Below the pieces are notes generated by a model. The model was not told the origin of the DNA, searched no databases, and was given only the letters and a program-made list of their open reading frames with translations. A DNA stretch of 64,000 nt from positions 1,382,001-1,446,000 of the forward strand of contig JALDNG010000022.1 of the NCBI GenBank assembly GCA_024349245.1. The letters run 5' to 3'. A program made the position numbers and the translations under genes. Shown here one piece after another: positions 24,268 to 37,300 of this stretch. Position 1 is the stretch's first letter; the number at the start of each line of letters is the position of its first letter. Source of the DNA: Neodontobutis hainanensis. Lineage: Eukaryota > Chordata > Actinopteri > Gobiiformes > Odontobutidae.

Positions 24268-25310
24268 GACAATAGTGTTGTACGGTGTATTGATACTTCT
24301 AAGGTATTGCTATACAATGGTGTTTAAATCGATACAATATAAAAAAATCTTAGGTATTGGTACATCATTTAAATATCTGACATGTGTGCAGTGTTAATGA
24401 GTAGCACATCGTTCTGCTGCGCTGCACTACAGCTAGCTCACAATGAACCGAGAGAGGGCGAACCACAGACAACAATGATCAAAATGTCTTTGTCAAAACA
24501 TCCTAAAAAAACTCAAAACTTGCATACAGCTGCCATTCTGTTACTTTATATGTGGCCTCTGTTGTGTCATGCCTCATTGAATCTGAGTGAAAGGAGTGAG
24601 CGCGAGGGAAGTTGGAGTTTTGTGTGAACTGTGTCCCGTCCATGTCTATGTTGAGGACAGGTTTATGCTAACCACCGGAGAGTTACAAATCTGGATAGAA
24701 CCTCAGCTCACCATCATTACAGGGGTTATTACAGACTAACTGAACTTGTTTGTACTAACTGATGTTTGTTCAGAAAAAGCCAATAATGTAAATAGAGTTC
24801 AACAAATGGGTGATAGAAAACATGCTTCACTTAACAAGGTACGCAACACACAAGGCTTTTTTTATCATAGTGTTGTGTGTGTTGTATATTGAAATAATAG
24901 TTCATCTCAGGTGTGCCTGTGCATCCCGAGACACTGACGCAGACTTCTCTCAGCATGTGTAAGTCTGCATATTGCTGCGTGGATAATTAGCATAATTAAC
25001 AAGCAACAGCAAAGTTACAAACTGATGATGTTACAGCGTTTGTTTCATTAAAATATGAATTTTAATGTAGTTTTTAACCTGAGTGTCATTGGCATTTGCC
25101 ACTCACGTACAGACAGTCACCAGAGCTGCGTGTGGAAAATATAAGTCACATATTACCTTTGACTTATATATTTTAATTTTATAACCAATGATGTTGTTAT
25201 GCCTGGCTGTAGTGTTTTAGGCTGATGTTAAGGTAAGACTATAATTCTAGTATTGGTATTGTGATCGAACAAAACTCAAAATTTTGGGCTAGTACACAAT
25301 GGTATCTCCC
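24268..25310. repeat. Possible decayed hAT-type element
   Basis: The left edge agtgttgtacggtgtattga, with repeated 'ggtattg' words, and the right-hand agtattggtattgtgatcg resemble the 'gatacc/ggtatc' ends of fish hAT-derived elements in opposite orientation. The interior has no transposase frame. The termini and an 8-bp duplication could not be fixed, so this is tentative. Confidence 0.28.
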
Positions 25311-25451
25311 TGCAAGGCTACACAATGTACTATTTTATAATACTTTACAATAATGTATACATGTAAGACATGCATTTATTTTATGTTTTATTTTGTTCTG
25401 CATGTCCCGTAGAAATGGGCCAATTGACAGATTTACTTTAATTAACTTTAA

Positions 25452-25600
25452 AAGAAAATCAATTTAGTTAGAACGCACCTCCTGCAGTTCTTACTTTGTC
25501 CACTCTAGGCAGTTGTAGAAACAGGAACAGGAAGTAATGGTTTGTTCTATTGGGTTCTATGGAAAAACAGATGTCTAGATTGTTAAGAGGGGCAAATGCA
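25452..25600 (+). repeat. Unnamed dispersed repeat, copy 1
   Basis: It shares aaaatcaatttagtt, then tgcagt, then tttgtccactcta and tgtagaaa in the same order with 42437-42620. The spacing differs between the two copies. Confidence 0.42.
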
Positions 25601-26099
25601 CCTAGTATTGTTTTGACATTATTAGACGCTACTGAAAACAAACTTTTAATAAATGTGTTTAATGTAACATTAACTATGCAACAAAATGTTACACAATGTA
25701 TCTTTAATGGTTGATGCAATAATGCAACGTTCATTTAAGAACAATCATAACATGGACTCACTGTGAAAAAGACAACTTTAATAAGTTTAAAGCATATTCT
25801 ATTACTATTTTCAATTGTACAACAATAATAAACGTGAGTATCTTTGAAACAAAACATTGTATTACGATATGTACACTGTTAAGTTTCAAGATGCGCTCAA
25901 TGTAAGCCGTACCAACAACAACAAATGCCCACTGAACACAAAGGCAAAGAATCTTTAGATCTGTGTGCACTAAAACAATAGCATTGGATCCCTTTTCTTA
26001 TCTCTGAGCCTGTGATATTATAAAAGGCTGCTGAGTAAATAGGCAGCACATTGAAGGAGTAAAATAGAAGTATAAATAGATGTTGTTATTCTGAACCAT
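25601..26099. other. Gene-empty AT-rich stretch
   Basis: Nothing recognised. Confidence 0.5.
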
Positions 26100-26790
26100 C
26101 TAATGTGAAACAACATCATTTTCCTGACAATGCTTCCCGGCTCCTTTTAAACCCAACAGAACGCTTTAATACACTCTTTTGTCTCGCCTGTCTTCTCTGT
26201 TCTCTAGCAAAGAATTGTAGCTCTGATCTACAGAGGAACTCACATGCTCGAGATTAAACTGGTCACCATAATCAGGCGGCAGATTTTAATTGTAAGAGCT
26301 TCTGCTGGCACTGTTTTCTCTCTTTCTGTCCTCCTTGACAAAAATCTGACAGTGGCTTTGCATTGGCGAACCTGTTTAATGAATGACTAATCCAGGAAGA
26401 GCGCATTATGGCAAACTGTCACACACACATTGTACCAATATTAACTTGAATTTACATTATCATCCCCTGGTAATGCTGGAATATTTGGATTTCCATTAAT
26501 GCATGGCCTCTCTCTGTGAGAGGCAAACAGCAGCAAACTAAATCTGTTCCCCCCTCTTTTGATTGGACGCCGAACGGATGGGGCTTTCTTTATTGGGATG
26601 ACAGCTCCAAGGCTTCCCACTCCTAGCAAACAAAAGCCCGCCTTGCATTACTCAAAAACCTCTTCTCGAGCATCAAAGCCAAACTCCTATTACACCATTG
26701 TAGCGCCGCTGTAAATCAACAAGAACAATAGGCGCGAGCACAATCACAGGCCCGCGCCATCATCCATATAAAAACATGAACCCACCAACA
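26100..26790. promoter_or_regulatory. Cluster of putative conserved non-coding elements
   Basis: Balanced composition with homeodomain and SOX words: tccattaatgcatggcc, tttaatgaatgactaatcc and agaacaataggcgcg (SOX-like ACAATAG). It ends with a TATA-like catccatataaaaac at 26761-26775. No splice-bounded frame is present. It is either an enhancer cluster or, less likely, a promoter. Confidence 0.4.
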
Positions 26791-28019
26791 ATGAATCAGA
26801 CGCTACTTTTCCTCCTCCACTTATTTATTGTGTTTTTCGTTGAGCTCTCTATTCACTGGATGTGTCTTTTTTACGCTCACTCTGACTGCGTGCCAGAAAT
26901 AGAGTACGGAAAACGAGATGTGGAGTTTTCTGGGTGGGCATCGTACATGACCATAAGACAGGCCATGCTTGGTAACACTGCAGTCAAAAACTTGCTAGAA
27001 AAAAATTCTATAAATAAAACTAATCAAAACACATTTGACTAAAAAGTATTATTAATTTTAGAATGTCATTTTAAACAATTTTTTGGAACGTTACAACCAC
27101 AGTAGTGTACTTCTTAGGCCTAGACAGCTTGCCTCTGACTTAAACAATGTTTATTAAGCTCCATGGTTCTGTTTGGAGTGTTTTATAAAATAGCATATTC
27201 TTAAAATAGTTAAAGTGCCATCCAATGTAATAACTGTAGGATCAACCTATATTGTTTTCAAAAATCACATTTACTAAATGGAAGTCAACTTTCTGTGGAA
27301 AAATATGGTTTTGTTTTCTCACCAACTGTCTTCTTCATTCAAAGGTTTTTATTTTACTTACTTGCATAAATAATATTAGATGCAAGCCTGGTTCTAGAAC
27401 ATAACTTAACAAGGGGGAATATGAGATTAAAGTGGTGCAGTTACAGTGATCTGTATTGAGCCAATCTAACTACCCCCAATAGAAACTGGATTACCTGCTG
27501 CTGGGGCACATCACAGAGGGACATTTAAACCATGTCTATTTGAGTCAGTAACAGAATGCATGTTTTGGCAAACGTAGCTGAAACCCCAAGTACGTGCCAT
27601 AAATTACGGAGCAGCCGGGTTCGATTCCATTTTCCTCTGATCCATTTTCCTCATTTCATTTTCACACTGCAAATCACATAATTTATATCCTAATTGCCTC
27701 TCAATTTACTAATTCAAATACCAGCAAAATTTGTAAAAATGATGAACAATTTTCAATAAATTTTCCCAATTTTTTTAAACAAATTGCATTGCAAATTGAA
27801 CATTGTGCTCCATAAAAAATAAAGCCACAAGTATTCATTGTATTTTTCTACAGTAATAGTTTTTACAGATGACATTTAAAATAAAATTACAATAAAATTG
27901 CTCTTCTTGTTCCCTAAACTGTCAGGTAATAGTCATAATCTATCGGTACCCCATACAACCCTATTCCAAAAACTCTTGTCAGCAATATTTAAAATTTGTC
28001 ACATTAAAATGTATGCAGC
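26791..28019. other. Gene-empty stretch
   Basis: An open frame at 26776-27042 is hydrophobic at its start but has no recognisable family. A tRNA B-box-like word gggttcgattcc lies near 27617 and may be a SINE scrap. The rest is AT-rich. Confidence 0.45.
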
Positions 28020-28260
28020 CTAAGTATTTCCCGTGAACGCCACCTTTTCTATCCTCTTAATGTTTAGCAGAGAAAAAGCTTTGACTGACTATGACCTTAA
28101 TGTGTGTATTTGCCACCTCAGTGAAGACGAAAGAGTCGGCGAGTCAGTCACTCTGAGCCCCTCTGCTCTTCTGACAGCTCTCACCACTCCACATTTAAGG
28201 CCCAATAAAACACACTTTTTATGCCGCCTGACAGGCAATTAGGATATAGTTAGAGCAACG
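28020..28260. promoter_or_regulatory. Putative conserved non-coding block
   Basis: Balanced sequence with gagtcagtcactctgagccc and atgccgcctgacaggcaatt (Meis-like TGACAG). No exon evidence. Confidence 0.3.
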
Positions 28261-28559
28261 GCACACAGCAGACGGCCTACATTATTACTTATACACTAGC
28301 TCTTCATTGACTATACTTTTTAATGACTAACTCCGCAAAGAAAGATTTTGAATAACTTGAAGCACAAACAAGACTTTAAAAAAATGTATTCAAGGGCTAC
28401 TCGCACCAAGAGGCGTTTAAGGACACCAACGGTAGCGACTCACTGCCAGAGTTTAATTTATCATGTCATTGTGCGCGGCCCTGTAACCCCGCTGTACATT
28501 TACCGAGTCACCTATATAAGCGTTTGTCATCATCTATCTGCAGTACTTAGTTAATAATG

Positions 28560-28960
28560 CTTACACTTAGTTTGGTATGGTGGCAGCCTTTCACCAGTCG
28601 CATAATGACGAAGGGCCAGGTGCTGAGGGGGACATCCATAAGGCCGCGAGACAAGCCGAGCGGCGCCCACGGGAAGAAGACGAACAGCAAAGCAGCAAGT
28701 TTTTGAATATTACTGACCCAGCACTTGGAAAAGGCGATGCACAACAAGACGAAAAATGAATGCTTTTTCGCCTGGAAATCCCTTTCACCCTCTCACATTC
28801 AGCAGATCAGATTAAGAGAGAGGTTTAAGAAGATTTTGACACGCACAAAAAAAAAAACTTGTGAGCCGCGGGAGGGGGGCCGAGCCGGGGGAAGGTGGTA
28901 GGGAGCAGTTTGTAATTCAGTGGCTTGAGGCAATTCATCACAGAAATTGAGTTTCTAATG
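28560..28960. promoter_or_regulatory. Putative regulatory block with G-rich tract
   Basis: The block is CpG-rich (aaggccgcgagacaagccga) followed by a G-rich stretch at 28869-28893 with four runs of three or more G. A 60-codon frame at 28577-28759 is charged and hydrophilic but has no splice context. I treat it as non-coding. Confidence 0.33.
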
Positions 28961-30859
28961 CAGCATCTTGTGAATCCCTTTTGCCCTGTCAACGTTTTAA
29001 TACATTACATTGAGGATGTAAATCATGTTTGAAATTTGGTACAAACTGCACAACCCCGGCCGGCTACACTTATCACACATGCTAGTCTCACATTCTGCAC
29101 TGTATGCACAAGGCAACATGGGAACACGGCATGCTCACTGTGAACTGTGTGACCCATTTGAGCTCGTTTACCCTTCAGATTATGCTCATATTAAATATAA
29201 TATGAATGTAATATATACAAGCTGTGATTTCTATACAGTCATACAAGGACTAGTGTGACACTGAACTGGTTACAGTAAAGTATAAACCCAGGCTTTCATC
29301 TAAATAACAATAAAGAAGTTTTTTTAAAGAGTGGTATGACACCCATGTTGCTGTAGAATTATTATTAGATTTCATATTGGCAAGGAAATGTTCGGTATGT
29401 AGTATGACCTTGTTAATAAAAACATTGTCAGAACTGAATCTGATCCTGTAAAGTCTTTTGCACCAGTGGTCCTTTGTGGCGTTAAAATAAAATAAAAATG
29501 TATTCCATTAAGCATTTTCACCATAAACTAACCTGGCCAGTCATAAAATGGGTGTGGATTGGAATCCCTTCAATTTCCAATTCTGTCCACCTTTGTTGAA
29601 CCTTTTTATTTAAAATGGAGTGTGGGATAAGTTAACGTAACAACAATATTTGATTCTTCAACATAACTCCAAATTCAGACCACTGGTGTCTGATAACAAG
29701 TCAAGTTGCATAGCATTATATCACAAAGACAGTTCTCTGAAAGAAAGGATGGGAGAACCAACTCCTTATTGGATAGATACTACTCCTCCGGAAAGAACAT
29801 TCAGCGCAAGACATACATTGTTCAGGGATATCTAGCACATATAGCGATGTAAAAACTCACAATGTAAAGTTTATATAAAGATTTTTCTGTTGATAAAGTG
29901 TTTGCTGTGTGTGAGCTATAGGCTTTTTCAGGGAATTACAAACCGGTGTAATGCAGAGGTCAGGATAGAAGTCAGGTGCACACTGCAGTTAACGCACAGA
30001 GCATGTGGGCCTCACAAAACCCCTCAACAACCCCACTAAGAGCTCAGGACAATACAAATCACTGTACTGCTCATTTCTGAGGAGTGGTCTTTTATGGGTT
30101 TAAGCTGGACCTGATCTCTTAGGTACTTGTGTGGCTCCTAATAGAAGTAAAACTAAAAACCCTTAAAAACAGGAATTCTTTATTTCTTCATTAAATGTTT
30201 TGAAAGTGTTTTACTCATTTACTTAAATAAATAAACTATTTGGGATATAACATTGTGCAGTCCTAAATTGCACTATTGTGTGTGACTCCTGCCACATGAG
30301 AGTGTACATGCGTACGTGAAGAGGCAGTAAAGCTTGGACAGAGCTTATCAGTGGTTAACATGATCTTTAGTTGCACATGTTATGGGGGTAAAATGACTCT
30401 GAATCAGTCCATGTGGCGTTTCCAGGAACTTGGGGCACATTGTTTTGTCAGTTGTTTTTGTTAGACCTGCATTTAAGAAATTAACTTCTCCATGTGTAAT
30501 CCCGAACAAGTGGTCTCGTTGTATCCCATCATCTGTGGCTGGGTTAATGTTTGGGTTAACTGCCGAAGATGGGAATTAACTTGTCACTGGTGTCCGTTTA
30601 GTGCATGTGTTTCACGTGTTGAGATACAGCCGATCAATAAAGACCTATTAATGCTTTGTGTCTTGTTCAAAATGTAATGTATGTTCCACTCTTTTTTAGA
30701 AATCATATAGTGTCAGAAGCTGACTGGCAGGATCACTATCAAGGCCTGCACAGGACGCTGCGTGAAGAAGAGCTCTGCAGCTTCAAACATAAACGTTGTT
30801 TATCTTTTTACACACAAACCAGCAGTGTGCCACAGTCTCACGCAGCTATGAAGCTTTTA
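28961..30859. other. Gene-empty stretch
   Basis: AT-rich unique DNA with no exon. Confidence 0.5.
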
Positions 30860-31100
30860 TAATTTACCTTTATTTAAGTAACCTGACTCTGCCAGATAGA
30901 GCTGTTCCACAGTACATAGTCTGCGCCACAGTACCACGTGGGAGGGCTCCCGTTGAAAGCATTTGCAAAAGGGCAGGTACTTTAAATGAATTACTGGTCG
31001 GTGATTGGATTTATCAAACGCGGTTTTATCCAATCAGAGCAGCTCCATGTTGTTTATGTTCCTAACAGTAAAACGGTCTCTACAGCTACATTTTTCTTTG
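30860..31100. repeat. Repeat-like segment, family unknown
   Basis: The block ggtcggtgattggatttatc ... ttatccaatcagagcagctc carries inverted CCAAT/ATTGG words (ggtgattgg and ccaatcag) about 25 bp apart. It looks like a fragment of a dispersed fish element. There is no second copy in this window. Confidence 0.25.
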
Positions 31101-31880
31101 AAGCTCTCTGGTGATTATAGTTTTTTACTAGTTGCAAAGGTTTAGCTTGTAGCAATACATGGAAAAACTGAGCGAGTTAACTGTGGGAAAGAAGCTCAGG
31201 CGGAAATAGCCATTTTTCAAAATAAAACACCGGAAAATTGCAATAATCTCCAAAGTGTTTGATTAATAGAGTTCCTGCAGTGGAAAACAAAAAGGTTAAG
31301 CACCTACTCTTGAGCCGTTAAGAGAGATCAGTCAAAAAATGCTTGTGTTAATAGTAAATAAACTATTGATAAAAACACCGCCAGGGACTAACATGGTTAA
31401 GTTCTTGAATATTTGTTTTTTGAGCATATATGAGGGTTGTCATAACCTGGCTCAAAAAGATATTAAAAAGACTGATATGAGAAAGGGGAATTAGTGTATA
31501 ATTATTAGTATAAAAGCTATATCACTATAAAAAGGAAACACGGCAGGAGCTTTTCTCTCAGAGCAGTTAATAACTCAGGTAATAGACTCAGGCTTTAACA
31601 CTCATCTGACATCAAAATGTTGATGAGGTCCTAAGTTGTCATGGCCCTAGTTCATTTGTAGTTGTGCAACAGAAAATTGTATCTTTATTTTCATTAGTCT
31701 TTAAGAAATGTGAAGCTTCAAGTATTGATTTTGAAATTGTTCATACCACTAAGATGAGAAACTTAATCACACCATGGTTACATTTCCCGTCTATTAGATA
31801 TTATATCTCTAATAACAGGTCGACAGCATCTAAAAATTCAATATAGAGTTCAAAACGGCGGTAACATTTTTCTGCTGCCT
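31101..31880. other. Gene-empty stretch
   Basis: AT-rich unique DNA with no exon. Confidence 0.5.
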
Positions 31881-32240
31881 GGTGATTCCAAAGCTTAGCT
31901 CTCTAACTTTAATTCTTGCACAACCCCAATTAAACTTAAAAATGACAACAACTTCTAACACCGGATTTCTCAAAGTCACTCTCAATAATGCCTCTTTTTC
32001 TTCCAATTGTTCAAATACAGCACTGCAAGCATGTCTCCTTTGGTGGAGTGTGCCACTCGCGCTGCTGTGCGAGGTAAAGTGCACAATGAGCACATTTACT
32101 TCAAATACGGTACTATCGTTTTCAGAGTGGGGGATCATAATATTCAAATCCGTATTTAACCTTTCAAGGCAGGAGGATTATGCTGCAAAGTCTCCATTCC
32201 GAGCCGTTTCCTCGCCCCCTACTCCCCTGCTATAATAATG
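31880..32240. promoter_or_regulatory. Putative conserved non-coding block
   Basis: Frames on both strands are open across the same 300 bp (31882-32235 plus and 31830-32147 minus). The sequence contains gcaagcatgtctcctttgg and attcaaatccgtatttaacc. A constrained non-coding element explains the double-open frame better than a gene without splice sites. Confidence 0.32.
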
Positions 32241-33148
32241 ATCATTATCATCATTGTGTGAAAAGAGGATTATCATATCGTTATATAAACCCAGAACACC
32301 CCTACTATTATGAAGTAATTTCACTCTCATCAGTGGACTGGTGCTGTGTATGACAGTTAGCTGAGCGGTCACAGATGACCATGGCACTCTTCCATCAGGC
32401 TCCACTGCCAGACAGTGCTGAAGAAGGAGAGGCAGCGTCTCACTGGATCCACAAAACCAAAACCATTAGGAAGCTCAAATTGTTGTCTAAAATATGACAT
32501 GGACAAAGAAAACTTAAGCATTTAATACATTTTTGTGCTGAACTTATTTTTTCACAATACTTTTGAAGCCTGCCTTACCTAGCTCAAATTTGGAAAAGTA
32601 ATTAAATAACAAATAGAAGCCGTCACCTTTCATGTTCACCTACAATGAGCTGACCAGGCCAACAGTAAAGTGTAGCGCTTGCAGGTGACCCTGCGGAGGG
32701 TTGATCAAAACTCTCTATAACTAATCTATTGATTCCTAACTTCTTACAACTACAATCATGTTTTAAATAGTCTGTCATGCTACTACAAAGTAACCACATA
32801 GATGTATGGTAGCTCAGTAGTTTAGGTTTGTTGCCAATAGTCTCATTTTAAGGTTTAAGTCAAATTTTGAAATATTCCATTAGACTTTATGGAAACAGTC
32901 AGACTTGCAAAAACTCCTAAATATTTTTTCCTACTTTTTGTAAAAGTGTTACAGTTCATAAAGTGAAATGGACAGTACAGAGTTTGTGTTTAATATACTA
33001 TGAGGTTGTAAACGTCAGGGTCTTCTCCTCCTAATTTTCCAGTTTCAGAGACCACTATTTGGAAAGACGTATTGAGGTAGGAAGTCCTAGAAACTATTCC
33101 TCTGCTGAATTTTAGAAAGCATGCATAAAAGACCAATACAATTTTTGT
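32241..33148. other. Gene-empty stretch
   Basis: AT-rich, nothing recognised. Confidence 0.5.
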
Positions 33149-33345
33149 ACAGGTTAATTGGCACACTAAAGTGTCCCTAGTGAATGAATGTGAGAGTGAA
33201 TGGTTGTCTGTCATTGTTTGTCTCTAAATGTCAGCCCTGCGACTAACTGGCCACTGTCCAGGGTGTACCCCGCCTCAGGCCCAAAGCTGCTGGGATAGGC
33301 TCCAGTCACTTGCGACCCCTAACGGGACAAAGCGGAAGAAAGTGA
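33149..33345 (+). repeat. Retroelement 3' tail fragment, copy 1
   Basis: It runs from aggttaattggcacactaaa through gtgagagtgaatggttgtct, ccagggtgtaccccgcctca and gctgggataggctccagtca to cgggacaaagcgg. This is a very common teleost LINE/SINE tail block. A related copy lies at 61101-61271, and a piece of the 5' part lies at about 51783-51862. Confidence 0.75.
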
Positions 33346-34179
33346 ATTGTGACGGAAAACAGCAGTGAAATACTGTGTGAGTCTTGCCTCAAAGTTAATG
33401 CATTTCCCATCAGTTCATGGAGTTTGGTGATTATATTGGATGTCCTTGTTTGAAGTAAATGAGCAACTGCTTTGCTTTTAGCTTTGGGGAACAGCCAGAT
33501 GCAATAATTACTGCTATAAAATAAAGTATGTTATTTTAAACTAGTTCACTTCACTTGGCCTTCAAGTACAGGTTTATTAAAATTATAAAAATTTGTTTGT
33601 CTTAGACTAACCTTATATGAAAAATTTAACTGAAAAATGCATAGTTGTGCTAATGTTAATATTTTTGATATGCAAAGAGTGATTGTCTGGCACAGGAAAT
33701 ACTATCATAATGAAGTTAAAGCATTATGTGATTTATTACTGTTTATATCACAATGATGGAATTGTGCAGCATAAGTATTTATTTATTCATTTCATTTAAA
33801 GGAAATATTGTAAAAGTGAAAAGAGTCATTTTCTCTGCAATACCATTGATACTATTGTATAACTAATGGTTGCAATAAAAACTTTTTATGGATCAACTTT
33901 TTGGTAATTATTGGAGAATAAACAGTGTGCTAAAATGAATGAGCATGCTGAATGATACTTTTCTATTACAGATGAGTGGGTTGTTTGGATTCACAGTAAT
34001 AAATCCACAGAACCATAATCAAGTAAGAAGAAACAATATGTGACAGCAAATCTGTTGTCGCTGTTATTCTTAATTCAATGGTATGCTTTCTGAAAGGGAC
34101 ACTAGCACCATATTGTGGATAGAGTCAGCACTACTGGAGTGTGATTATAAAAAGTACATAGTGGCGGTGACAAACGTAA
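33346..34179. other. Gene-empty AT-rich stretch
   Basis: Nothing recognised. Confidence 0.5.
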
Positions 34180-34860
34180 AGTCTCCGTATTCAATGCCAT
34201 TTTCTTTTTCCCTCTAATTATTTACACTGTGCTGTCATTTGGAAACTCAGTGGCCGAGGTCACTTCTGTCACTAGCAGAAACCCCAATGTTTCTGCGCCT
34301 CCGTCAGTACAGTCTTAAACATATGGAGTCTTTTAATTAAATCATACCTTGACTCGGTCCGTCTCAGTCTTACTGACAGCAAGGTCATTAAACTATTAAA
34401 AGGAGTAACAGGCAAAATTGTTGTGAGCAGATTGAGGCAGGAAAGGTTAATTAAATGGCCATTGCTTCTCCTTACCTCAAGCAAAGCAGCATTCTTCTAT
34501 CCCAGACAGGCCAATGTTAGAGAATGTGGAGCTTTTATTTTTTTCATGCTACACAAGATGTGCGAGCGCATAGCTATTTTCTCTAAACTAAATGGGAAAA
34601 AATATATATATATTTTTCTCCCACAATGCTGGTACAAAATGGTGACCTCGCTCAGTGAACCCTGCAATACAGTAAAACTAAGGAAACAAAGGCAGCCAGA
34701 TAGCACCTCTGTGTCTGGCGTGGTTAAGGACAAATCGTCTTAAGAGTGCCAAAAGATCATTTAGAAACATCCACATTCTGTACGTGGATGTCTCTCTTAT
34801 TACGGTTTACACAAAGGTTTCAGGCTCCCCTTCATGAAGCTTAGTTCAAATTTTATGATT
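34180..34860. promoter_or_regulatory. Cluster of putative conserved non-coding elements
   Basis: Contains ttttaattaaatcatacc, aaggttaattaaatggcca, ctaattatttacactgtgct and cagtggccgaggtcacttct. It is rich in homeodomain TTAATTA words and free of repeats. Overlapping frames on both strands show no exon structure. Confidence 0.42.
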
Positions 34861-37300
34861 TAATTTAACGGCACAAGAGAACTGGGTTTATTTTTACTTT
34901 GCTTTGTCCTTGAGAGAGTAACAAAAAAACACTTTGAAGCATAAAGACTCCATAGTCTTCAATGAAATCAATCAAAATCTGTTTACTGCTACCACATTTA
35001 AACAATGGCACACTCAATACCTTAAGCCTTTGTGCTTAAGCTATGGTTCAAGCTAGAGCTGGACAATATATTTAATTAATTCAATTAACTTACGTGTCTA
35101 ATTTTGGACAGTATCAAAAATAGCCAAATAAACTAAATTAAATCGAATTGCTCTAATGCTGTGGTTAGCTCCAGAGCAGCTCCAATAATGTCTGTGGTTA
35201 CTCTGCAGACGCTAAAACAGTAATAATCCCAAGAAAAAGCATATTACCTCTGAAATGCTTTGGTTTAGCAAGTGGCAGGACATGGATCAACAGGAACAGC
35301 ACAGTGTCTCTGCAGCACAGCGTACTTTTGTTTTGTTCGTTAGCCATTGTTAGCTTGAAGTCATACGCGAAAGTGGCTGATGACTTTATAAAGGTGGACT
35401 CTCATTCGGAAATTGTTACAAAATAAACTATACATACTATTTTTACAGGTCCGATTGTCTTTATTTAAACTTAAAATTTTCTTTTGAATGTTTTTTTTGC
35501 TAAATTTGACAGAAATTTGGAATTAGTAACAAAGAAAAAATAATTTCCCTTTACCTGACATGTTGCATAAATGACATTGGGGTTGATAGATGACCACATT
35601 ATTTCAAAACTTGGTCTTAAAGCAGTTATAAAACTGGCTGCTCTATTATCTAAAGTTAATACTCCTTTGGACTGTGATCCAGTCAGACCATTGTTATAAT
35701 TCAGCTTTTTTGTAATATCATGTATGATTATATTGTTTTTCCTGAATTCAAGCCCATCATAACCACAACATTGGCTTTATGAAAATAGACAATCACTACA
35801 AACACATTCTTCACCCTGGAGCTTCACCTTCCTGCTCGGTGCTGTTTAGATTGTGCGGTAGATTGCACACTAGATGGAATCTGTATTGTGGCTACAATCA
35901 AAGACCTGTATTATAAGCACCTTTTGGAATCAGACAATACAGCGTTAGAACCGTAGACAGCTTTGACAGATGTTACAACAGCTGGAAGTGATACTTGACA
36001 GATTTTATCTTCATACATGCTATGGAATTTCACAACAATAAGTGTTTTGTCTCGGCGTTATCTACAAAAGCTAACTTAATGTTTGTAATGACATACACTA
36101 AGATTGTTGTACCATTACCCTCCCTTCCGAATTTCAGTCATCATTATAGCAAAAGAGGGTATTTGTAATATTGTAACTTGAAAGAGTATTGAATATCACA
36201 GCCTTAGTGGTATGACATCAGTGTGTTGTGTTGAAGATAACAAAAGTTCTATTCTAGGAGGTCTGTTATACCACCTTTGTACCACTAGATGGTTTGGAAG
36301 GCTACAGCAGAGAGGTACAGAGATAAAACAGTAATATGGGGCACCTTTTTATTGCTGTTAGAGCAGCTATGGTAGCCCTGCAAGGACATGTTGAACAAGC
36401 AAAGCAGAAAATCAGATGTTGAGAAAGAACAATATGTCTTTCCTCCAGAAGTATCTTGTCTGAGCGAACAGAGACAGAAAATAATGGAACTAACGGCTTC
36501 TTTTAAAATGCATTAAATATCTGAAACTGCAATCAGTTATATTTCATAAAGCTGTGCTAAGACATCTGGCTAATGTGGGTGGAATTCAAGCTACTTTTTC
36601 ATACAAACAACAAAAAAAAAACTAAACAAAGAAATACAACAAAAAAATCAATTGCTAGAGCTAGAACCTCACACTGGCGTAACAAGGACATGAAACTATT
36701 TCTACTTGTTTGGTAAATAACTGGATACTAGGCAAAGGCTTGCTATGTAAGCCATTTTAACGGCAATTAGAATTATGTATTATACTGTTTTAATTGTAAT
36801 TTAAAGTTCTGCAGGCACTGGGCTGACACTCCTGCAAACCACTAATAACTAAGCATTAAAACATATATAAACTATTTAAAGTGGATAAATATTTGTCTGC
36901 CCAAATGCAGACTGCTTTGCAAGTGCAGTATAAATTACTACTGGAATACTGGAATATTATAAGAAATATATCTTTTGCAGGTTCATAGCATTTTCACTCC
37001 TGCCCCAATCTTTTAGAGAAATACTTAATAAAAACATTTTGTCTTTGTACAACAAATTTCACCAGGCACATGATGTAAGTAACTGCTCTTAAAGGCATGA
37101 CATGTCAGTGGATAAGAACATAATACGAACATTAAAATATTGCTCAACATTGAAAGGAAATCTTCCGCACTTTACTTTATTTGACAGTAGAGCCCTAGTT
37201 ACTGTGCATTAAACACTTTGTACGGTGAACTACAAAGAAAGCAAGCTTCAGAGTGTGTCTCCTTGAAGAGAAACATTTAAAGCCTAGGTTTTGTTGTTCA
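34861..37300. other. Gene-empty stretch
   Basis: AT-rich DNA. The segment near 35054-35150 (gctggacaatatatttaatt) resembles the end of AT-rich MITEs but has no partner end nearby. A CTCF-like word lies at 36282-36293. Confidence 0.45.
36282..36293 (+). promoter_or_regulatory. CTCF-like motif
   Basis: CCACTAGATGGT matches the CTCF core except at its last base. It is a motif match only. Confidence 0.28.

Noticed and set aside
26776..27042. 88-codon frame with hydrophobic start after a TATA-like box
   Set aside because: Looks like a secreted peptide at first sight, but it ends in AT-rich low complexity, has no Cys pattern or known family, and has no supporting signals.
28577..28759. Charged 60-codon frame, coding-like composition
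   Set aside because: Composition follows from a CpG-rich block. The opposite strand is open too, and there are no acceptor/donor pairs in frame.
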